Of a stretch of DNA of 12,419 nt, positions 6,726-12,419 are shown in pieces. The stretch covers positions 14,980 through 27,398 of the forward strand of contig MGNX01000119.1 in NCBI GenBank assembly GCA_001796935.1. The letters are read 5' to 3'. The DNA comes from Chloroflexi bacterium RBG_16_60_22 (GTDB lineage: Bacteria > Chloroflexota > Dehalococcoidia > Dehalococcoidales > RBG-16-60-22). Under the pieces are notes generated by a model that saw only the letters and a program-made list of their open reading frames with translations, was not told the DNA's origin and did no database searches. The stretch's first letter is position 1; the number at the start of each line of letters is the position of its first letter. Made by a program: the position numbers and the translations under genes.

Positions 6726-7043
6726 ATGAGTGATGTCCTGAACGAGGCCTACGGCATTGTCCAGTGCAGCGAATGCCCCTGGTACAAGAGCTGCGTCGTG
6801 CCGATGAAGTTCACCGCCGAGGATATCCGCCGCCAGCTGGAGCAGTCGGCGCCGGGGATGAACATGCCCCAGCAGATGGATATCGGCATGGAGAGCCTGC
6901 TGTCCAGCATGGCCACGGCGGCGCAGAACTCCCTGCTGGAGGGGTGTCCCATCTTCATCGAGCGCCTCCGCTCCAGCCCGAAGCTGGCCCAGCGTTTGAA
7001 AGAGATGATGCAGGACTGGAGCACCGACAAGCCCGGCGGCTAG
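6726..7043 (+). CDS. Hypothetical small protein with a CxxCx5C motif
   Basis: A 105-residue protein I do not recognise. The N-terminus has closely spaced cysteines, CSECPWYKSC (C14, C17, C23), with a fourth at C74 in LLEGCPIF, so it could bind zinc or an iron-sulfur cluster or be a thiol substrate. The middle is rich in methionine and glutamine (APGMNMPQQMDIGMESLL) and the rest is predicted helical. There is no signal peptide or membrane segment, so it is likely cytoplasmic. It begins 9 nt after the TlpA-like gene, with GAGGGAG upstream of ATG, and is the last gene of the ccdA operon; it ends in TAG and converges on the epimerase gene 44 nt away. A link to thiol redox is inferred from context only. 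Confidence 0.8.
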   Translation: MSDVLNEAYGIVQCSECPWYKSCVVPMKFTAEDIRRQLEQSAPGMNMPQQMDIGMESLLSSMATAAQNSLLEGCPIFIERLRSSPKLAQRLKEMMQDWSTDKPGG

Positions 7044-7087
7044 CCTGGCGCCGGTTTACAGCTTCAGCGCTTTTCTTTCCTCGGCCG

Positions 7088-7741
7088 TCAGGCCGCCGCC
7101 GCCCGCGCCCGCTGGGTGAGCCGGCGGTAGGCCTCGCCGGGCTCGGGCTGCCGGAAAATGGCGCTGCCGATATAGATAACGTCGACGCCGCTTTTGGCTA
7201 TCTCGGCGATATTGTTCTCTTTGATGCCCCCGTCGATACCCACCTCCACCCGGGGGTAGGCCCGGCGGAAGGCGGCGATTTTATCCAGGACCTCCGGGAT
7301 GAACCTGGCGCCGTAGAACCCCGGGTTGACCGAGAGGAAAAGCACGCTGTCCACCTGCTTCACCAGGGGCTTGATGGCCTCGATGGCGGTCTCCGGGTTC
7401 ACGGCCAGTCCCACCTTCAGGCCGTGCTGCCTGACCATGCGGATAACCTGCTCCGGGGACGAGGTGGCCTCGTAGTGAAAGACGATTTTCTCCGCCCCCG
7501 CCCGCCGGAAATTGTCCAGGTAGGCCTCCGGGTGCAGCACCATGAGGTGGGCTTCCCAGGCGAGCCGGGTCCCCAGTCCGGCGATATGCTCGGCGGAAAT
7601 GCTCCGCGAGGGCACGAACCGGCCGTCCATGATGTCGAACTGAGCGAAGTCGGTAAACGACTCGGCCTGGAGTACCATTTTCCCCAGCGCAACGGGGTCG
7701 TCGGTGAGAATGGCCGGCACCGTCCGGATGTCCCTGCTCAT
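7088..7741 (-). CDS. rpe: Ribulose-phosphate 3-epimerase-like protein, one metal ligand changed
   Basis: A 217-residue TIM-barrel protein of the Rpe family, which interconverts ribulose 5-phosphate and xylulose 5-phosphate using a metal ion. Recognisable segments: VPAILTDD, FDIMDGRFVPSR (D36), EAHLMVLHPEAY (H65), LSVNPGFYGARFIPEVL, VGIDGGI (D170, the usual second acid) and IGSAIF (phosphate site). Two departures are visible: the histidine that normally precedes the first aspartate (HxDxMDG) is Q34, and the serine of the N-terminal APSIL motif is alanine. The metal site would thus keep D36, H65 and D170 only. It may be a true Rpe with an altered site or a paralogue acting on another sugar phosphate. 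ATG at 7741 has AGGAGG upstream, and a strong promoter is at 7796-7825. It is transcribed alone. Confidence 0.85.
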   Translation of the reverse strand: MSRDIRTVPAILTDDPVALGKMVLQAESFTDFAQFDIMDGRFVPSRSISAEHIAGLGTRLAWEAHLMVLHPEAYLDNFRRAGAEKIVFHYEATSSPEQVIRMVRQHGLKVGLAVNPETAIEAIKPLVKQVDSVLFLSVNPGFYGARFIPEVLDKIAAFRRAYPRVEVGIDGGIKENNIAEIAKSGVDVIYIGSAIFRQPEPGEAYRRLTQRARAAAA

Positions 7742-7795
7742 GCTGCCTCCTGAGAAAATAGCGGGCGGTGGAGATGGGAGGGTATCGCTGCCGAC

Positions 7796-7825
7796 ATTTT
7801 AATTTCGGACGGCTGACGATGTCAA
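7796..7825 (-). promoter_or_regulatory. predicted promoter for the epimerase gene
   Basis: Minus strand TTGACA (7825-7820, perfect), 18-nt spacer, TAAAAT (7801-7796, five of six). Transcription would start near 7789, about 48 nt before the ATG. Confidence 0.6.
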
Positions 7826-7875
7826 GCTCGGCGGCGGGCGGTCCGGGTGGGAAGAGAAATCGCCGGACATCTCCT

Positions 7876-7905
7876 TTGCCACCGTTCGTTCTCCGGTGTT
7901 ATAAT
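7876..7905 (+). promoter_or_regulatory. predicted promoter for the LOG-like gene and enolase
   Basis: TTGCCA (7876-7881, five of six), 18-nt spacer, TATAAT (7900-7905, perfect). Transcription would start near 7912, about 23 nt before the GTG start at 7935. It points away from the epimerase promoter, with about 50 nt between the two. Confidence 0.65.
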
Positions 7906-7934
7906 CGGCAGAGAAAGTCCGAAGGAAGTCCCGC

Positions 7935-8423
7935 GTGAAGGATAACGATATATTCATCGCCGTCATCGGCGGCAGTGACTGCCCCCCGAGCATCCTGAAA
8001 ATCGCCGAAGAGGTGGGCCGCGAGATTGCGCGCCGCGGCGCCGTGCTCGTCTGCGGAGGGCTGGGGGGCGTCATGGAAGCCGCCTGCCGGGGTGCCAGCG
8101 CCGAGGGCGGGTTGACCGTCGGCATACTGCCCGGGGAAAACCGCCAGGCCGCCAACCCCTACGTCAGGATACCCATCGTTACCGGCCTCGGCCACGCCCG
8201 CAACGTGGCGGTGGTCAAGTCGGCCCGGGCGGTCATCGCCATCGACGGCAGCTACGGCACGCTGTCGGAAATCGGCCATGCCCTCCAGAGTGGTATCCCC
8301 GTCATCGGCCTGGATACGTGGTCGCTCTCCATCGAAGACCAGGCGGACGGCGGCATCATCCCCGCCGGCAGCCCCAAAGAGGCGGTGGACTTGGCCATGG
8401 CGCTGATAAAAGACGGGGCGTAA
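7935..8423 (+). CDS. TIGR00725 family LOG-like protein
   Basis: A 162-residue Rossmann-type protein of the SLOG/lysine-decarboxylase-like superfamily, closest in pattern to TIGR00725. It shows an N-terminal IGGS (11-14), the nucleotide-site segment CGGLGGVMEAACRGA (40-54), GLGHARN (84-90) and GSYGTLSEIG (105-114), which replaces the PGGxGTxxE of cytokinin-type LOG phosphoribohydrolases. Relatives hydrolyse nucleoside 5'-monophosphates or bind nucleotides; the substrate here is unknown and LOG activity should not be assumed. The start is GTG at 7935 with GAAGGAAG upstream. Enolase begins 21 nt after its stop, so both probably come from the promoter at 7876-7905. Confidence 0.9.
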   Translation: MKDNDIFIAVIGGSDCPPSILKIAEEVGREIARRGAVLVCGGLGGVMEAACRGASAEGGLTVGILPGENRQAANPYVRIPIVTGLGHARNVAVVKSARAVIAIDGSYGTLSEIGHALQSGIPVIGLDTWSLSIEDQADGGIIPAGSPKEAVDLAMALIKDGA

Positions 8424-8444
8424 TTCCGGGCACGGGAGGGTGAA

Positions 8445-9737
8445 ATGTCAACGATTGAAAAGGTCAGGGCCAGGGAAATCCTGGACTCGCGCGGCAACCC
8501 CACGCTGGAGGTAGAGGTCGAGCTCTCCGACGGCACCGTCGGCCGCGCCGCCGTACCCTCCGGGGCCAGCACCGGCCAGCACGAAGCCCTGGAGCTCCGC
8601 GACGGCGACCCTGAGCGTTACAACGGCAAGGGCGTCCTCAAGGCGGTGGCCAACGTCACCGGGGCTATCGCCGGCAGCATCGTCGGTATGGCTGCCACCG
8701 ACCAGGCTAAAATCGACCGCGCCCTGATTGAGCTGGACGGCACGCCGGACAAGTCGAAGCTCGGGGCCAACGCCATCCTGGGGGCATCCCTGGCGGTGGC
8801 CCACGCCGCGGCCGCTCACCGGGGCATGCCGCTCTACCGCTACCTCGGTGGAGCGAGTGCCCGTACCCTGCCGGTGCCGATGCTCAACATCCTCAACGGC
8901 GGCAAGCACGCCGCCAACTCCACCGACCTCCAGGAGTTCATGGTCATGCCGGCGGGCGCCCCCAGCTTCCGCCGGGCCCTCCAGATGGGCACCGAGGTCT
9001 ACCACGCCCTGAAAAAGGTGCTCAAAGGCCGGGGGCTCAATACCAACGTCGGGGACGAGGGCGGTTTTGCCCCCTCCCTCCCCTCGAACATGGACGCGGT
9101 GGAAGCCATCCTGGCCGCCATCGAATCGGCCGGCTATAAACCCGGCCAGGACTGCTACATCGCCCTGGACCCGGCCTCCAGCGAGTTTTTCAAAGACGGC
9201 AAATACGTGCTCGCCCGCGAGGGCACCGCGCTGACGCCCGCCCGGATGGTAGATTTTTATGTCAAGTGGGTGGCCGCCTACCCTATTATCAGCATCGAGG
9301 ACGGCATGGCCGAGGACGACTGGGAAGGCTGGCAGCTGCTGACGGAAAAGCTCGGCAGCAAAGTCCAGCTCGTCGGCGACGACCTCTACGTCACCAACGT
9401 CAAGCGCCTCGGCCGGGGCATCGAGCAAAAGGCCTCCAACTCCGTGCTCATCAAGCTCAACCAGATCGGCACGCTGACGGAGACTATTGACGCCATCAAT
9501 ATGGCCCGGGAGGCCGGCTGGACGGCCGTTGTCAGCCACCGCTCCGGCGAGACGGAGGACACCACCATCGCCGACCTCGCCGTGGGGTTGAACACCGGCC
9601 AGATTAAGACCGGCGCCCCCTGCCGCTCGGAGCGTACCGCCAAGTACAACCGGCTCCTCCGCATCGAGGAAGAGCTCGGGAAAAACGCCAGATTTGCGGG
9701 TCTGGAAACATTCTATAACCTAAGTAAAAGCTCATAA
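8445..9737 (+). CDS. eno: Enolase (phosphopyruvate hydratase)
   Basis: A full-length 430-residue glycolytic enzyme that converts 2-phosphoglycerate to phosphoenolpyruvate. The N-terminus IEKVRAREILDSRGNPTLEV and PSGASTGQHEA loop are typical. Active-site residues are all present: H155, E164, E205 (DEGGFAPS), metal ligands D242, E285 (SIEDGMAEDDW) and D312 (VGDD), K337 (LIKLNQIGTLTET), H365 (SHRSGETED) and K388 (IKTGAPCRSER). The sequence at 241-248 (LDPASSEF) has proline where many enolases have valine, a minor change. ATG at 8445 has GGGAGGG upstream. It follows the LOG-like gene closely. An inverted repeat hairpin begins only 7 nt after its TAA stop and may form the 3' end of its transcript. 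Confidence 0.98.
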   Translation: MSTIEKVRAREILDSRGNPTLEVEVELSDGTVGRAAVPSGASTGQHEALELRDGDPERYNGKGVLKAVANVTGAIAGSIVGMAATDQAKIDRALIELDGTPDKSKLGANAILGASLAVAHAAAAHRGMPLYRYLGGASARTLPVPMLNILNGGKHAANSTDLQEFMVMPAGAPSFRRALQMGTEVYHALKKVLKGRGLNTNVGDEGGFAPSLPSNMDAVEAILAAIESAGYKPGQDCYIALDPASSEFFKDGKYVLAREGTALTPARMVDFYVKWVAAYPIISIEDGMAEDDWEGWQLLTEKLGSKVQLVGDDLYVTNVKRLGRGIEQKASNSVLIKLNQIGTLTETIDAINMAREAGWTAVVSHRSGETEDTTIADLAVGLNTGQIKTGAPCRSERTAKYNRLLRIEEELGKNARFAGLETFYNLSKSS

Positions 9738-9744
9738 GCTGAAT

Positions 9745-9771
9745 GTCATTCCCGCGAAAGCGGGAATCCAG
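9745..9771 (+). repeat. GAAA-loop hairpin, left end of the GIY-YIG element
   Basis: GTC, then ATTCCCGC, loop GAAA, GCGGGAAT, then CCAG: an 8-bp perfect stem with a GNRA tetraloop. It is the exact reverse complement of 3672-3698. There is no T-run after it on the plus strand, so it is not a standard intrinsic terminator for enolase, though it could protect the 3' end of the message. Confidence 0.9.
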
Positions 9772-9791
9772 AAAAATAATAACATAACATA

Positions 9792-10079
9792 ATGAAATCC
9801 TATTATGTCTATATCTTAGCCAGCCAACGCAATGGCACACTCTATACAGGAATAACCAACGACCTGATAAAACGTATCGAGGAACATAAAAATAACTATA
9901 TTGATGGTTTTATTAAAAAATACAAAGTGCATTTACTAGTTTATTATGAACAATGTGACGAAATTGAATCAGCTATTATTCGGGAGAAACAGCTAAAGAG
10001 ATGGAACAGGAAATAGAAGTTAGAATTAATTGAAAAAGAAAATCCTCAATGGAGAGATTTATATGAATATTTACTCTGA
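9792..10079 (+). pseudogene. GIY-YIG nuclease gene with an in-frame amber codon
   Basis: The frame opens at ATG 9792 and codes for 74 residues of a small single-domain GIY-YIG nuclease: YYVYILASQRNGTLYTGITND carries the two motif parts (Y7 region and Y18-G20), with R28, H32 and REKQLKRWNRK (E65 region). At 10014-10016 the codon is TAG, where this family normally continues WNRKWKLxLIE. The same frame then reads 20 more family-like codons (KLELIEKENPQWRDLYEYLL) to TGA at 10077-10079, so a single TGG-to-TAG change explains it. TAG serves as a normal stop elsewhere here (7041-7043), so recoding is unlikely. The truncated 74-residue product may still be made. No good ribosome site precedes it. The gene is very A+T-rich, unlike its neighbours, and lies between hairpin repeats, pointing to recent acquisition. 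Confidence 0.85.
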
Positions 10080-10081
10080 TT

Positions 10082-10109
10082 CTGGATTCCCAATCAAGTT
10101 GGGAATGAC
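10082..10109 (+). repeat. TCAAG-loop hairpin, right end of the GIY-YIG element
   Basis: CTGG, then ATTCCCAA, loop TCAAG, TTGGGAAT, then GAC: an 8-bp perfect stem. It faces 9745-9771 in inverted orientation and shares its loop with 3625-3654 read on the minus strand. Confidence 0.85.
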
Positions 10110-10154
10110 AAAATCGTATTCCCAATACGGGGTTCAGCATAGAAAAGAGGAGAA

Positions 10155-11147
10155 ATGACTGAGGTCGTCCCCGGCATCCACTGGCTCAAGCTGCCCATTA
10201 CCATGGCGGGGTCGAACCTCGCCCACGTCAACGTCTACCTCGTCAGGGGTGACGACGGCTATCTCCTCGTCGACGCCGGCTGGAACACGCCGGCCTCGTT
10301 CGACATTCTGCAAAAGGGATTAAAGGAAATCGGGGGCGATATCCGGGAGATTTCCCGGATACTGGTCACCCATGTCCACCCCGACCACTACGGCATGGCC
10401 GGCCGCGTCAAGGAGCTCTCCGGCGCCGACTTCTATCTGCACGAGTACGAGAAGAGGCTCATCGGGCCGCGCTACGTCACCATGGACGAGCTGCTTGTCC
10501 AGACGGAACACTGGCTGGGGATTAACGGCGTGCCCCCGGAGCCCACCGCCGACCTCCGGGATGCCACCAAGGACCTGATAAAGTACATCGTCCCCTCCTA
10601 CCCGGATACCACCCTGCGCGGCGGCGAGACCATCACCACCGGCCCGTTTACCTTCCGCGTCCTCTGGACGCCGGGGCACTCCCAGGGGCATATCTGCCTC
10701 TACGAGGCCGCTAAAAAGCTCCTGCTCTCCGGCGACCATGTTTTGCCGACCATCACCCCCAACATCGGCATGCACCCCCAGTCAATCGAAAACCCCCTGG
10801 GCAAGTACTTCGACTCCCTCAAGGCCGTGAAAAAGCTGGACGTGGGACTCGTCCTGCCCGGCCATGAAGAGCCCTTTCACGGGCTCGCCCCGCGCATCGA
10901 GGAGATTCGCCAGCACCACGAGCATCGCAACCGGGAGATTCTCAAGGCCGTGGCCGCCGCACCAAAGACCGCCTACCAGGTGGCCCTGGACGTTACCTGG
11001 GGTTTCCGCGGCGGCTGGCGGGACCTGCATAACTTTCACAAGAGGATGGCCATCTTCGAGACGCTGGCCCACCTCGAGCTGATGGTAGCCAACCGCGATG
11101 TTGAAAAGGCGGCGCGGGACGGCATGATATACTACCGGCAAACCTGA
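10155..11147 (+). CDS. MBL-fold metallo-hydrolase
   Basis: A 330-residue metallo-beta-lactamase-fold enzyme. The binuclear metal site is complete: THVHPDHYG with H73, H75, D77 and H78, then TPGHSQGH with H174, SGDHVLP with D194, and LPGHEEP with H237. The N-terminal strand pattern (NVYLVRGDDGYLLVDAGWNT) is typical. Residues 245-330 form a helical tail resembling the winged-helix end found in LACTB2/BaeB-like hydrolases, which act on thioesters, lactones or RNA; the substrate here is unknown. ATG at 10155 has GAGGAG upstream, within the 45 nt that separate the gene from the hairpin element. The dehydratase-type gene follows after 15 nt, so a CoA-thioester substrate is a reasonable guess but only that. 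Confidence 0.93.
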   Translation: MTEVVPGIHWLKLPITMAGSNLAHVNVYLVRGDDGYLLVDAGWNTPASFDILQKGLKEIGGDIREISRILVTHVHPDHYGMAGRVKELSGADFYLHEYEKRLIGPRYVTMDELLVQTEHWLGINGVPPEPTADLRDATKDLIKYIVPSYPDTTLRGGETITTGPFTFRVLWTPGHSQGHICLYEAAKKLLLSGDHVLPTITPNIGMHPQSIENPLGKYFDSLKAVKKLDVGLVLPGHEEPFHGLAPRIEEIRQHHEHRNREILKAVAAAPKTAYQVALDVTWGFRGGWRDLHNFHKRMAIFETLAHLELMVANRDVEKAARDGMIYYRQT

Positions 11148-11153
11148 TATAAT
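11148..11153 (+). promoter_or_regulatory. possible -10 box just before the dehydratase-type gene
   Basis: A perfect TATAAT lies 9 nt before the ATG at 11163, so a transcript from it would be nearly leaderless. No convincing -35 box is visible and the sequence before the ATG is a poor ribosome site. Reading through from the MBL gene is equally possible. Confidence 0.3.
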
Positions 11154-11162
11154 ATATCCCGG

Positions 11163-12188
11163 ATGAAGAAAATTGGCATCACCACCACCGTCCCGGTCGA
11201 GGTGCTGATGGCCGCCGGCTATCAGCCGGTCGATTTGAACAATGTCCTCGTCACCGACCCCAATCCGGGACGCCTCATCGCCATCGCCGAAAGGGCCGGC
11301 TTCCCCCTCAACTGCTGCAGCTGGATAAAGGGAATCTACGGCGTCTGCCTGGACTACGGCATCGAGCATATCCTCTGCGTTACCGGCGGCGACTGCTCCA
11401 ATACCGTCATGCTCATGGAAGTCCTCCGCCTTAAAGGGCTGAACGCCATACCCTTTGCCTACCCGGACCGCCCTGACCCCTCCCTGATGCGGACGGCGCT
11501 GGAGGGGCTGGCGGCGGCGCTGGGCACCACCCTGGAGGCCGCCGAAGGGGTCAGGGAACAGCTCCATGAGGGGCGCGACCTCGCCCTCAAGCTGGACGAG
11601 CTTACCTGGCGGCGGAACACGGTCAGCGGCAAAGAGAACCACCTCTGGCTCGTCACCGCCTCGGACTTCAATCAGGACTACCGGAAATACTGCCGGGAGC
11701 TGCGCGACCGCCTGGAAGCCCCCCCAACGCGGCCACCCTACCCCGCCGGGGAACTGCGGCTGGCCTACATCGGCGTGCCGGCGGTCTACGCCGGGGAGCT
11801 CTACGACTTCATCGAGAAGCACGGCGCCAGGGTGGTCTTCAACGAGGTGCAGCGCCAGTTCGCCATGCCGGAGCCGGGCGCCGACCTCGCCAGCCAGTAC
11901 GCAAACTATACTTATCCCTACTCCATCCAGGACCGGCTGAAGGACATCAAGGCCGAGCTGCCGCGCCGGAATATCGACGGGGTCATCCACTACGTTCAGG
12001 CCTTCTGTCACCGCGGCATCGGCGATATCGTCTTCCGGGAGGCTGTCGGCCGGCCCGTGCTGACCCTGGAAGGCAACGACGACTTCTTCCTGAACACCCA
12101 CGTCAAGACCAGGGTTGAGGCCTTCCTCGACATGCTGGAGAGGAGCCGTCAGCTCTTAAAACAAAAAACATCATTGAGGAGGTTGTAA
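11163..12188 (+). CDS. 2-hydroxyacyl-CoA dehydratase (HgdB/HGD-D) family protein
   Basis: A 341-residue protein with the layout of the HGD-D family (PF06050): two Rossmann-like halves with iron-sulfur cysteines. Visible segments are FPLNCCSWIKGIYG (C51, C52), TGGDCSNT (C78), and near the C-terminus VQAFCHRGIGDIVFREAVGRPVLTLEGND, where C282 and the RPVLTLEGND stretch match the family pattern FCxx...RPxLxLExD. C52, C78 and C282 are the best candidates for cluster ligands. Family members dehydrate 2-hydroxyacyl-CoA or reduce benzoyl-CoA and normally need a second subunit and an ATP-driven activator; neither is in this window, so the reaction is undefined. It is 15 nt after the MBL gene, and its TAA is directly followed by the ATG of GAPDH, so the three are probably one operon. 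Confidence 0.8.
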   Translation: MKKIGITTTVPVEVLMAAGYQPVDLNNVLVTDPNPGRLIAIAERAGFPLNCCSWIKGIYGVCLDYGIEHILCVTGGDCSNTVMLMEVLRLKGLNAIPFAYPDRPDPSLMRTALEGLAAALGTTLEAAEGVREQLHEGRDLALKLDELTWRRNTVSGKENHLWLVTASDFNQDYRKYCRELRDRLEAPPTRPPYPAGELRLAYIGVPAVYAGELYDFIEKHGARVVFNEVQRQFAMPEPGADLASQYANYTYPYSIQDRLKDIKAELPRRNIDGVIHYVQAFCHRGIGDIVFREAVGRPVLTLEGNDDFFLNTHVKTRVEAFLDMLERSRQLLKQKTSLRRL

Positions 12189-12419
12189 ATGAAGACAAGG
12201 ATAGGCATCAACGGCTTCGGCCGCATCGGCCGGTTGACCCTCCGGGCCCTGCTGAAAAACCACCAGGACGAGCTGGAGGTGGTGGCCGTCAACGACCTGG
12301 CCGATACCCGCACTAACGCCCACCTGCTGAAGTGGGACAGCGTCTTCGGGCGGTATCCCGGCGAGGTATCCGCCAAAGATAACGCCATCGTCGTCGACGG
12401 GCAGGAGATAAAGGTGGTC
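12189..12419 (+). CDS. gap: Glyceraldehyde-3-phosphate dehydrogenase, type I (partial, N-terminus only)
   Basis: The first 77 codons of GAPDH, open at the right edge. INGFGRIGRLTLRALL near the N-terminus is the NAD-binding Rossmann motif, followed by VVAVNDLADTRTNAHLLKWDSVFGRYPGEV, the expected cofactor-specificity and substrate-loop region. The catalytic cysteine lies beyond the window. The enzyme oxidises glyceraldehyde 3-phosphate to 1,3-bisphosphoglycerate. ATG at 12189 follows the preceding stop codon with no gap, and AGGAGG at 12177-12182, inside the end of the preceding gene, is its ribosome site, so translation is likely coupled. Confidence 0.96.
   Translation, partial: MKTRIGINGFGRIGRLTLRALLKNHQDELEVVAVNDLADTRTNAHLLKWDSVFGRYPGEVSAKDNAIVVDGQEIKVV

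Larger units (their letters stand above)
9745..10109 (+). mobile_element. Hairpin-ended element carrying a GIY-YIG nuclease gene
   Basis: The stretch is bounded by two inverted hairpin repeats, 9745-9771 and 10082-10109, sharing outer GTCATTC/GAATGAC and inner GAATCCAG/CTGGATTC. Between them is a GIY-YIG nuclease reading frame and nothing else. Base composition changes sharply: 9841-9960 counts 34 G+C of 120, against 37 of 60 in enolase at 9001-9060. The element begins 7 nt after the enolase stop, and its right end is 2 nt after the natural stop of the nuclease frame. I see no clear target duplication. The same two ends occur at 3625-3698 without the gene. Mobility is inferred. Confidence 0.7.

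Noticed and set aside
8448..9539. Minus-strand open frame of 363 codons
   Set aside because: Mirror of enolase, whose active-site residues are all present on the other strand.
9751..9780. Intrinsic terminator of enolase
   Set aside because: The stem-loop is strong, but the following bases on the plus strand are A-rich, not a T-run. A T-run occurs only for the opposite strand, ahead of the hairpin.
9604..9840. Minus-strand frame containing SRFRGND
   Set aside because: That peptide is only the translation of the hairpin repeat at 9745-9771, a common false gene call; the rest is antisense to enolase and the GIY-YIG gene.
10014..10016. TAG read as pyrrolysine or another amino acid
   Set aside because: TAG ends another gene here (7041-7043), and no pyrrolysine genes or context are seen; a nonsense change is simpler.
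9738..10125. Target-site duplication around the GIY-YIG element
   Set aside because: Bases just outside the two hairpins do not repeat in any length I would trust.
10782..12101. Minus-strand open frame of 439 codons
   Set aside because: Mirror of the MBL and dehydratase-type genes; no recognisable motifs.

Overview
The window is G+C-rich bacterial chromosome of ordinary density, with mostly housekeeping and small accessory genes. Gene content (a lone 2-hydroxyacyl-CoA dehydratase-type Fe-S protein, a diphthine-ammonia-ligase-like ATPase, a TIGR04076 protein, a GYD protein, CcdA with a lipoprotein thioredoxin, central glycolytic genes) and gene style suggest an uncultured member of the Chloroflexota, perhaps class Dehalococcoidia, with an anaerobic lifestyle. 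This is inference from gene families; there is no rRNA or other marker here to prove it.

Layout. (1) 1-3553, minus strand: a compact set transcribed leftward, histidine phosphatase, DPH6-like ATP pyrophosphatase, TIGR04076 protein (4-nt overlap), then NAD-dependent DNA ligase ligA, cut by the left edge. (2) 3554-3778: a gene-free stretch filled by nested inverted repeats. (3) 3779-5290, minus strand: a Cas4/AddB-like PD-(D/E)XK nuclease with four Fe-S-type cysteines and an apparent AUC start codon, preceded by a GYD-domain protein with a strong sigma70-type promoter. (4) 5466-7043, plus strand: ccdA, a TlpA-like lipoprotein and a small cysteine-motif protein, a thiol-redox/cytochrome c maturation type operon. 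(5) 7088-7741, minus: a ribulose-phosphate 3-epimerase-like protein lacking one metal ligand. (6) 7935-9737, plus: a TIGR00725 LOG-like protein and enolase, downstream of a near-consensus promoter that is divergent to the epimerase promoter. (7) 9745-10109: an A+T-rich insert in which a small GIY-YIG nuclease gene, broken by one amber codon, is bracketed by two inverted hairpin repeats. (8) 10155-12419, plus: an MBL-fold hydrolase, a 2-hydroxyacyl-CoA dehydratase-type protein, and the start of glyceraldehyde-3-phosphate dehydrogenase.

The most interesting signal is the pair of repeat elements at 3578-3766 and 9745-10109. Both are built of the same two ends: one hairpin with a GAAA loop and one with a TCAAG loop, facing each other, with conserved outer GTCATTC and inner GAATCCAG. 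One copy carries a GIY-YIG nuclease gene between the ends; the other holds only 17 nt there. This resembles an autonomous/non-autonomous pair of a small mobile element (like REP/RAYT or IS200/IS605 in architecture) but with a GIY-YIG nuclease in place of a Y1 transposase. Each sits just after a stop codon, in the same orientation relative to the upstream gene.

Enolase, GAPDH and the epimerase-like protein belong to central carbon metabolism; ligA and the nuclease to DNA repair or replication; CcdA and the thioredoxin to extracytoplasmic thiol chemistry.
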